Positions 40,501 through 51,700 of a stretch of DNA of 64,000 nt are shown here, in pieces (positions within the stretch are counted from its first letter, which is position 1; each line of letters begins with the position of its first letter). Position numbers and translations under genes: made by a program. Under the pieces are notes generated by a model, which saw nothing but the letters and a program-made list of their open reading frames with translations, was not told the DNA's origin and did no database searches. Source of the DNA: Vanilla planifolia (Eukaryota; Streptophyta; Magnoliopsida; Asparagales; Orchidaceae); NCBI GenBank assembly GCA_023846275.1, contig CM043875.1, positions 23,998,593-24,062,592 of the forward strand. Reading direction: 5' to 3'.

Positions 40501-43500
40501 ACTCTATGTTCTAGTAAAGGAACAACTTTTCAAGAAATCTTATCAAGAGCTATTTCTAAAGTGTGTTCATTTATTGGAGATGCAAGACATTATCAAATTA
40601 ATTTGTTCAAGAGCCTTAGTTTGGCCATGAAAAACACGCATCAAGGTTTGTAGCCCTAAAGCAAATTCGAGACTAATAATAAATGTTACATACTTGATTG
40701 TTGGTTCATTTTAGCTTGAATTACTCTTGATTGACAAGAATGAATCTAATATTGAAAAGACACCTCATCTAGTGCACCATCAATAATGAATTACTATAAT
40801 ATTGTAGGGTGAAGATTGTTTTGTTTCTAGAGGATTTCCTTTGACTTAGAAATCTATCAAACCTTATGATTTAAAGGATGAGCAAGAGATATAATTAATC
40901 TCATATTTACTAAGTTCTATAAAACATTTTTGTAGTCAATCGAAACTTCGGTCAATAGAAGTACTCATTGAAAGGGTTGATTAGATACGACATTGATGAT
41001 GTGAGCTTGAAAAAATTGGCTCAATTGACGAGTAGACATTACGAAAGCCAAGACTAATTTCTTTATAGGAGGATATCTGCACTTGGTTTCTTTTGAGGAA
41101 TGATTGACATGATAAATTAGGTGTTGAATGTTTTTCTCTTCTTGGACAAGGATTAAGCTAATAGTTGAATTTGAAGCTACAAGATATACAAATATGGGTT
41201 CTCCAAGAACAAGATTTTTGAGAAACAACTGAGTGAGATTTCTTGAAAATCTGTTTTATATTCTGCATTCACTAGATTCTTTGTTTATATCTCAAGAGTT
41301 TAAAGAATGACTACGATTTGTCTCCAGATTTCACGATGAAGTGATTTAGGTCAACAATCCTTCTAGGCAAATCTTGATAGGTCTTTGGGGAAGGCATATT
41401 GATTAGTTGCTTTAGTTTATTTGGATTAGTTTGGATCCTTTTTTTGAAATAATAAATCCCAAAAACTTTCTATAGGGTTGACAAAATATGCACTTCAAGA
41501 GATTTATTCACATATCAAGTACTAAAGATGGGCTTCGAGAAACTTACTTTAAATCAAAAGTTCATCTACATAAGCCTCAATATTTTTGCCTCAATCTTTA
41601 GAATATAATCAATTATCCTTTGGCATGTAACTTTTGCATTCTTTAAATTGAAAAGCATGATAGCATAAGAAAATGTTCCATAGTTATTGATAAAAGGTGT
41701 CTTTTCCTCAACCCTTTTAGTTATTTTGATTTGTCGATAACTTGAACTGACATCTAAAAATTGAAACAATTAAAAAGCCCACAATTGAATCCACAAGATC
41801 ATTGATTTGACGAAAAGAATAAGAATTTTTGGAATAATGTGATTTATATCACTACAATATACGCACATGTGCCACTTCCTGTTATTTTTCTTAATTAGAA
41901 CATTGTTTAGTAAGACACTTAGGATAGTGAATGAGATGAATAAAATTTGCTTCTAAGAGTTTAGAGATGTCATCTTTTATGTTTGTAGCTTTTCAAAACT
42001 AAAGATTTGCTTCTTTTGCTGGATGGCTGGAAGATCAGAATTTCTAGTGCTATGACATAGTGCAATTGATTTAGGCATTTCAAGAGGTGACCAAACAAAG
42101 ATATTGATGTACTTAGCTAAAAGATTAAGAGTGGCTGTCCTCTTGATTACATTAATATCTAACGAAATGTTTATAACTTTTGTAGGACTAGAAGAATTCA
42201 GAGGAAAGGAGATAATAGGGGAAACATAATCAATAAGGGTCTTATCTAGTAGCTCAACAATGGAAGCAAAAGAAGAATGAAGGGTTTTCTTCATGGCATT
42301 CAAATGTTAATGCCTTGATTGGAGCATGTCCCTTTGTAATTGAACAGTGCTGGATGAAGTATTAAACTTAATGTTAAGGTACAACATTGGGAGTAAAATG
42401 CTAAACTACTTTTTTTTTAGATGACGAAGAAGGTTGTTAAAAGAAGAAGCTAATGCTTAGAAATTTCATATGCATGAAAGCTTTAGAGGCTCTCTTGAAG
42501 GATAGAGGTAGGATGATAATACCCTCTATAAACTTGGTGGAATCTTTGAAGAAGTTGTTTAAAGATCTAATAAGGGAAGAAAGTGATCATGACTAAAGCT
42601 CAACCTCTTGAGAGCATCCAAAAAGAAAATGTATGAAAATTGTTGATGCCAATGTTCATTTGATGAACTTCAATGTTGATTATCCATATTGTTATTACAA
42701 TAGCATAATCATATGTATTGTCAAGAGAAAGTAGATCTTTGGGGCCTAAAGTAGTTGGCATTTAATTGGCTTTCTTTGAAGTAAACATTCGCAATGTGAG
42801 TAGTTGCAAGGGATTTTTTGAATCAACTTCCTCAAATAGGCTTGCTTTTGTAGAAAAATCACATAAACAATATTAAGATGAACCTTTCTATTATTAAGGA
42901 AGGACAATGGCAAAAGATCAAGAAATAAGAGGCTCGAAAGATGTTTAAATATTTAACACTGAGTGTGATAGCCCTTTCAAATTCATTGAGATTGGAAGGA
43001 ATTGTTATGGGGGATGATCATTGTACTAACATTGTGGGTGATTACCCCTATGATGTTGGCGCGACCAATTGACAACTCTGAAATGATAAGAGTCCTTGAC
43101 TTGGCCTTTCTCTTGTTGTTAGCTACTTGGTTTGCACAAGTTTTTCTTCATTTATGTAGAATTGTATTTGTCATATATTTTTTAAAGAGTTAAGGTAAAA
43201 AATATGACATCAACTTCTCGAAGTTAGTGGGTGAGAGTTGACTAATGGCTCAAATCAATCAAGAATTATCTTGTTAAGCCTCAATAAATGCCTCTTACTA
43301 AAACCTTCACCTGCAATTTGTTTTGAACTAAGCAAACTCTCAATGAGCTTTTTAGGCTTTTCATCGTTGACAAATGTAGAGCAAAAAAGTCTATTCAATT
43401 GCTCAAAACAAAGCTTTGTTAGGGTGGTAACTTCCAAAACCAATATAAGAATAATTTTTTTCACAATATGGAGAAGATCTTGCACGTGATTGGATTTGAT

Positions 43501-45697
43501 ATCGCATGTTGGGACTTCATTGTCTCAACCACCCTTCAAAACTCATGGGCCTAATCTTGCAAAGAAGGATGAGTTAGGGATTGACAACTTCAAAGGAAAG
43601 GTGTAGGGGGAGTTTAACCTGAAAATAGAGAAACATTCATTATAGAATAAGTAGAATTATCGTATGTCATTCGTAGCCTTCATCATCTATCATATGATAA
43701 TAGCTAGGACTTGTAGGAAAAATGGCAATTTTGAAATATTGAGATCTTGACTTGATAGCTCTCTAGTGTTGGCTTGGCCCTTGTTGCTAGCTAGTTTGAT
43801 TGTAGAAGTTTTTCAACATTTATGTAAACATTGCACGTTATAGATTTCTTAAAGAGTTAAAATAAAAAATCTTAGCATCAACTTCACAAAGTAATGTAGC
43901 GGGTGGGAGTTGATCAATGTGGCTTAAATCAACCAACAATCATCTTGTTAAGACTCCATGAATGTCTCTTTGAAAATTTGGTGATATGACTTAATTCCTT
44001 TGCATGCATATCATTTCTAGTTAAGCAAACTCTTATTGAACTTTTAAAATTTGCTTATCTGGTAGAAGTAGAGCCAAAGAGTATAAAATTGCTAAAAGCA
44101 AAGCATTGAGTATGGAGGTAACTTCCAAAACCAATATGAGGATGATTTTTTCTGAAATATGGAGAAAAGTCTGCACTATATTGGATTTGAAGTCACATGC
44201 AAGCACATCATTGTCCCATCCTCAATTGAAGCCAGGTGTAGATCTAATTTCTTGAAGAAGGATAGGGATTGACAACTTTGAAGGTAAGGGTACAGGAACG
44301 ATTTCTCTTGAAATTAGAGAAGCATTCATTACAAAATAAGTAGAGTTTGCGTATGTCATTAAAAATCCCACTTAATTTTCTATCATATAATAAAAACTAA
44401 GATCTTCCTTCAATCACCACATTAAATTGTCTTTCTAGGGATCTTCCTTCAATTAGGAAAATCACCCTAAAAGAAAGCCTACATGTCATAGTTAAGATAC
44501 CTTAACAACTAACATTTGACTTGAACAGTCTCAAGATGATAGAAATGTGAGATCTTGTGCTATGCTATTCTCCAAAACCAAATTGATCCCCTTTTGCAAA
44601 CAAGGTAACTATTGAAGTGATAAGCTTTTGGTTAGAGGTGCCTTTTGATTAAAGACAAATGTATGGTAGTACATGCGACGTATTGTAGGTCTCTAATTAA
44701 AAGAAAATCCTTATTGTTGAAAATCTGGGAATTATTCTTTGCTCAATATTAGATGGCCAAGTCATTGCAATCTCTTCCTACAATTTTTTAAATTGTTCAC
44801 TCAACATTTATAATGCATCCTTGTTCAATTTGTTTGCATATGTTAATTAACTATTTGTTTTTGTAGCATTTTAGTGGGAGAGTACGTGGTTTGAAGGTAG
44901 AATCAGTTGACACTACTGGTGCTGGGGATGCTTTTGTTGCTGGAATATTGTTACACATAGCCAAGGATGCTTCCTTGTTTGAGGTATGGCTTTTTGGCAA
45001 TTCTTGCATGCATTTTGGCACCAATTTTTGCGTTTGTTTAGAATGGATTTAAAAAAGCACCTTCAATTATAACTGTTGTATCAAATGACTTATATGAAAG
45101 TGTTTTTCTACTCATTGCTTATCAGTTTTTCAAATAATATCCTTTCCCATTCAAATAACCTTACTAAACAAAACTTTAGTGTCATAACTTTGATCAATTG
45201 ATGGTATAAGAATGTTGAAAAATTTGTTGTTTGTTTATATCTAATGGATAACCTTATGCAAAAAATTAGAAATATATACATATGGAATACTAAATTAAAT
45301 TGTTTATATCAATCAGTATGTTATAAATTTTTAAGATAGTGTATTTTAGTAGAAGTTTAAGAACTTGGGTAACTTGCTTAAACTTTAAAGTTATATAGGT
45401 TGTACTTACTATTGATAATGATTCGATCTTGAATCTATTTGACCCTGGCTCAAGATTGACTTGAGGATGGTGGATTCAATCTCAATCTAATCTAAGCTTT
45501 AGATAGGAAATGTTCAATTTACTTTCGATTCTGGTTCTTCCTGGCTTATTGGTTATTGTTTTGAACTTGATTTGAGCCTAATTTTTGTAGTCAAAGTCTT
45601 GATTATAAGTTTTCAAATTTATTCATAGCAAATATATTAATATATGATTCTATTCTTTCATAAATTTATTCACTTATATGTGTGTGTATCTCTTTCA

Positions 45698-45737
<40 letters not shown>

Positions 45738-48700
45738 GATTCAATTTTGATTTATGTCAAGTTGATCTAACTATGACTCAAAATTAGCTTACAATATGGT
45801 TCGAGCCAAGTTTTTAGCTCACAGTTTAGTTTGATTAGTTCATTTTAAGAGATTTAATTCGAACTTCAAGCGACATTTGATCTTTAGGAAAAACTTAAAC
45901 CTTTAGTTGTATCATTACTTTGTGTTAGTTTTGCTCATTCATATAAGAAAGGATTGGGATACATGATCATTTTAGCATATTTTTCCTTAGAAACTAAATT
46001 GTATTGTTGTTTGGAAATAAGATCTTTTTTGCATGACTTGAGCTTACCTTGTGCTTTTAAGCCATTTGAATTGGAATTAGAACTCTTGGTTGCACCCTTT
46101 ACCACTGAAGTCTAGCTTTAATAGATTCAACAATTTCTTGGTTTTTTTACTTGTATTGATGATCGTCAAATTGATTTTTCAAACGTGGTGATGCTAAAGA
46201 GCAACTTTGATGTGTGTGTAGGTGTTGTTTCCATATACAAGTGTTAGAATGTGGGAATGTTTAAGTTTGTTGCTCAAGAGAGATAAGGAGAGCTCATAAA
46301 ACTTGTTTGGCTCCAACACCAAAACAATATAGTAATGTGGAAAACCCAAGAAAGGGTAAAATTTGTAGCTATACTTGCATAAAAGAGCTCAACTATATTT
46401 TTAAGTACAAGGAAAGGATCTCGTTAGTAATGGTAGAAAAATGTTGATGTGAATTATGAGTTCATGTATAGAAACTTTTATTGAGATCTTATTAGAGAGA
46501 GAGTGAGAGAGCTTGGGGTTCTCTAAGGCGTCGTTGACCAAGGAAGAGAGTGAGGATATCCATTGAAGAGAATTATAAGGAGAAAGAAGATGAAGAGAAA
46601 AGCTCTCAACAATGTGAATTTGGTTGGAATAGTGGTGATCTGTTGGTTAATCTTAATTATTGTATCTTAGATTAGTTGTTTCTTCAAACTAAACCCCTAA
46701 GATTCTATAGTGGAAGAAGTTGACAACAGAAATTATGCTCACTTTCGTACGTAAGGAATTATAGTCGTCATTCAATTATAATGGTTCAACTTTTGGGGCC
46801 AATCTATGCTTTTTGCTAATGTGATTGAATTAGGTATAGCCTTCAAGGAATTTGATCATGACGTGGTCGAGTCAATTATAACTGCCACCACAAGGTGCTC
46901 AATCGTTAATAATTTGGTCAAATTAGTTATAGTTGTCAAATCTATCATAATCTGAAGTGATTAATCTGAGTTTCACATGTCCAATATTTATCTAATGAAT
47001 ATGGATTCATGTTGCTTGATGGAAGTGCTCATATGGTGTTTGCACATCCTCTACTTGAACTGCATTTGATCGACGGGCCTTGAAGATCTGGCTTCTAGCC
47101 AATTAATGATTATCATGCAATTGAGATTTGAATTACGGTTTAGATTTGATAGGTAAAATTTTGCATCTTCAAGCTATGTCAAGTTGATCCAATTATGGCT
47201 CAAAACTAGTTTACAATATGGTTTTGAGCCAAGTTTTTGGCTCATAGCTTAACTTGATCACTTTATTTCTAGTTAAGTTTGAGCTTGTATTTGATTGATG
47301 GGTCTTCAATAATTGGCCTTGAGGGTCTAGTCTATAGCAAATTAATGATTGTTATGTAGCTGAGATTTGAATCATGGTTGAGATTTTATAGGTAAAATTT
47401 ATGTCTTCAAGCTATGTCAAGTTGATCCAATTATGGCTCAAAACTAGTTTGCTATATGGTTTTGAGCCAAGTTTTTGTCTTATAGCTCAACTTGATCAAT
47501 TCCTTTCAAGTTAAGTTTGAGCTGAAATATGCTATGAACTTCAATCCTAGTCATGTGGATCACATTCCCACTCTAGGTGTACCATGACTTCATGCCAATA
47601 CAACAATGTGCTGATTTTTGACCCATCTTATCTATTATCAAATTCCCTTTATGGACATGTTGACATCACAAAGAGATTTCAATGCATGTATAGGCATTGT
47701 TCCCAAGTATAAGGGATGTTTAGGGAGAGGATAGAGAGCTCACAAAAGTTTGGCTTCAAAAATAACAATAATATGGTAATGTGGAAACTGAGGAAAGGGT
47801 AAAATTCATCATTAAAATTGTAGAGAAGAGCTCAACTGTATCTTTAAGACAAAAAATCTCACTATTGTAGGAATATTTAGCGGAGATTATGTTAAATCTC
47901 GAAACTTGTGTTTCAACAAATCCACAATGGAGAAGAAGGCTGCTAGAATACAAGAGAATGGATCCAAAAGTTGCCAAAGTTGAGAAAAAGAGAGAAATGC
48001 CTTTTACATGGGTTGAAAAAGCACCTTTGTAGGGAACAAATGATTATTTTTAGTTATTCGAGGCACAATGTCAAATTATTGATATTGATTAAGGTAGCTG
48101 ATCAAACATGATAGCCAAAGGAGATATGGAATATTAAATATGTATTTTAATGCTCAAATTTGGGAAAGATATTTGGGATATTGTTTAAGAGTATAAGTAG
48201 GAAATTTGATTTGCCTTTTATATGGAGATCTTGATCAAGGGCTTGGTCATTCTCATTGAGGGACATGATTGGGCTTCGAGGTAGTGAATGTTTTGGTTTG
48301 TTCAATTTGGGTAGGATAGTAATTGTTTTGGTCTATCTTAGGACAAACCTCAGAACATGCTTTAGAAAGTTTTGATTGGTCAAACACTTAAAAAAATGTT
48401 TATCAAGCATGTTTGTGTGGAGTGGCTTGATGTGGCCAATGAGAGATCTACCTTATCTTGTGACCTTTGTATATACGAAGTTATATTAAAAAGAGGGTAA
48501 AATTGCATGCCATGGGCCTTCAAGATCGGAATCTTACCCAAACAATATAAATGTGAGAGATTTATAACACTGCTACTAGCATGGGAAAGACTTTTTATAA
48601 TGGCTAAAATTGATATAAAATATCAGCAATAGCCAATATATATATCACTATTTTATGAGTAATCTTTTAAAACAGTTTATAATCATTACAAAATATTTTT

Positions 48701-51700
48701 TTTTTTTACAAAAATTAATGCAATAAACCATTGTATAAAAAAGGCACTTTATTCAATCAATGTTTAGGTGAACTTCTGTATTAATTTGCTTAATACAATT
48801 GTAATTTAAAATAAGTGTAATATAACGTCATAGTGGATAGTGTCATTGACTTATGACCATACAAGAATGACTTAACGAGTATTATATAAAGAAACTTTAA
48901 ACAGTGATTGAATTAACCATTGGATTCCTTTTATGTAATGGTTGGTCAACTGTAATATAAAGTGTGCCTTTTGTTAAAATAATTTAACTAGTTTGTTGAG
49001 TAGACTTGCTAAACTTACATAATATCCATCAGACAGAGATTTGCAGATGTAATTTACATTCACATATATGGCATTCATTATAAATAACTTCCATTCATAT
49101 TTATAACATCCATTCACATAATACATCCATTCTCATGATTGCATATGTTGGTTGCAAAGTAGTGAATTACAAAATATCCACATTGAATCTTACTGGTTTG
49201 CCTCGGATGTTTGCAAAAAAATAACAATGATTGGTTACAATATGTTTGAAAAGATAATATGCTTAAATTAAAGTTATATTTGCTATAAGCAATACCCTTG
49301 GAAATCTCACAGAAATTTTATGTCTTCTTTTAGCATAGTCTAACCAAATATGCCATAGCTCTATCAAGACAATCTGATTATAGTTGATTTAACAATCATT
49401 GTTATGATTTAAAAAGCTCTAGTATTTGTAATGATAAATTTTTTATGTTATCCCAAATAAAACTTTCAACAAGTTTCATCCAATATATATAACACATGGA
49501 TTCATATGAGGTATCTTTATTGCTCCTTGTCAAAAATGTAAATCACTTACACTTGTACTTGCTATTTGGGATGTCTGGTTGATGTATCAATTGTTCCTTT
49601 TTTGTTAGTGGTCTTCTGCAGCTCATCTTCTGGGATGGACATTGGATAATTCAAATTGCTACAAAACATTTATAACAAATCAGTAAACATAATCAAATTT
49701 AAAGAAATTGCAATTACAAGTTCAATTATTTTAACATTTTGCATTCCAAATTTGCATATCCTTCTGTAGAGGTTTATGAAGTATGTTTTATCTTTTTTCT
49801 CTCTTCAGTTATTTTGTAATGAACAAATACTTAAAAGTGTAATTTTTTCTAGGAAAAAAATTCTCGAAGCAATTTTTTTACATGATATAAGCCTTCATCA
49901 AGAAATCTGAAGTTGTGTGATTGTCTAGGAATTGATTCCATTATTTTTTGATGATAAAGTTATAATCTACAAGAACAACATATCAACATCTACCTTGTCA
50001 TGAAACAAAAATTCTATAAACGTAAGGCTTCAACCACATTCATTGTTCGCTCATATGAACAAATAAATTTTTTTTAATGTGTCCTGTCCACTCCATTGAA
50101 TATTCTTTGAAATTAATAACAATATGAAACTCAATTATCAAATTAAACTTATGCATAATTAAAAACATTTAATTTTATCATGCTCTTATTACCCCATTTT
50201 TTATTCTTCTTTACATATGTACTTGGTTACTTCTCAACATTACATGGGACCATTATCACATGCAACAAGTGCACACTAGTTTATCAAGTGTTCTTTGTCT
50301 TCATAGGCATTGACTTGTTATTTATCACTTGAATTATTATTTTTTTCTAATCTTGTCCATGCTTTGCCAATTTTTCTATTTTAATGGAGCCTTTTTTTTC
50401 TCTAAAATAAATGGAAAGATGGATGAGTTTGTTCTTGATTTATTATCATTTTACAAAATGAAAGGAATTAAATTGTGTTGTAATATCCATAATATTAGAA
50501 GGAAAATTGTAATGACCACAACATTATAAAAAATTACTAACCAAAAGAAGATTAAGTGTACATAACTATAATAACCATAATATAAAAAATAAAGCGATAA
50601 TGAACTAAGATTAACAGAGGTAAGATTAAATATTATAAAGTAGCATTAATCATAATGTTAAAAGGAAACTTTCAATGATTATACTATTATAAGAAAATTA
50701 ACAAAAGCATGTGAAGTAGGAAAAACCTTGACAAAAAAAAGAAATAATGCGGATGACTTACTGCATTTCGTTAGATTTCTTGGGAAAGCTCCCCATGTCG
50801 GATTAAAGAATGGAAGACAAAATTCGATGTGGTGTTGGCGCCATTCACTGAGCACACTATAAAATCCCCCTTCCCGCCGACCTGCAACAGGGAGGCAGAA
50901 GGGAAATTTGAAGAAAGAAGAGGAGAAAGCTTCTAGAAGCCCCTCCGGCGTCGTGGAAGCCCTTCGTAGTCGTTGCTAGAGACTGATCGTAGGATGAGTT
51001 TTTTCGAACGAGCTTCCTCTTCCTCCGTCTGTAATCTTGACTTCACTGGAAGCCTTGCTGACTTCACCATCGGAAACGACTCGTCAAATACCTTTATTGC
51101 TTTTTTTTTCTATGCATGGTGAAAATCCCTTGCTTCCTGAGTGCCAACGACACTGAAGGTATTATCAAGTGATTTTTGTGTTTGACTGTGGTTGTTTAAA
51201 AAGCTACTCGTGTCGACACACTGACCTCACTGACCTCGCCGACCCGCTTTGACACGCGATGACAACGCCTAATCGTTTTGACCTGCGTCAACCCTATCGA
51301 CCCACACCTACCTGGGTCAACCCATATTGACTTGATCCATTCCGTGTTGGCTTGTGCATACTCAAGCTAACTCACATTGGCCCAAGCCAGCTCGACCTTG
51401 CATAGGACCCTAACATTCTTACGCACGATCGTGAGCACCTGGCTGGACCTAATCAAGTCACCATCGCTCCCAATCGACTCAGTGCCTCTCCTTACCGATT
51501 TGCTGTCAATCTATTCGATTTGTCGCCGATCCTGGCCAATTCAGCTCTGATCCCAGCTGATACGGCACCAGTCACGGATCCCAGTTGAGTCTCTGCCGCA
51601 TTTGACCGCACAGTCTCAATGCCAACCACATTGCATTCGGCATCATTGAGACATCCTTTAATTGCACCACATCTACAATTACTCAAATCAAAGTTTCTTA

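Larger units (their letters stand above)
34107..44866 (+). other. Fructokinase intron 5 (10,760 bp), filled with retroelement relics
   Basis: GT at 34107 and AG at 44865-44866. It contains Ty3/gypsy pieces on both strands (37860-38040, 38920-39450, 40130-40640, 40965-42640) and a 667-bp tandem duplication (43080-44375). 34107-37850 holds nothing I can assign; a GC-richer patch at 35870-36100 has no protein motif. Confidence 0.8.
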
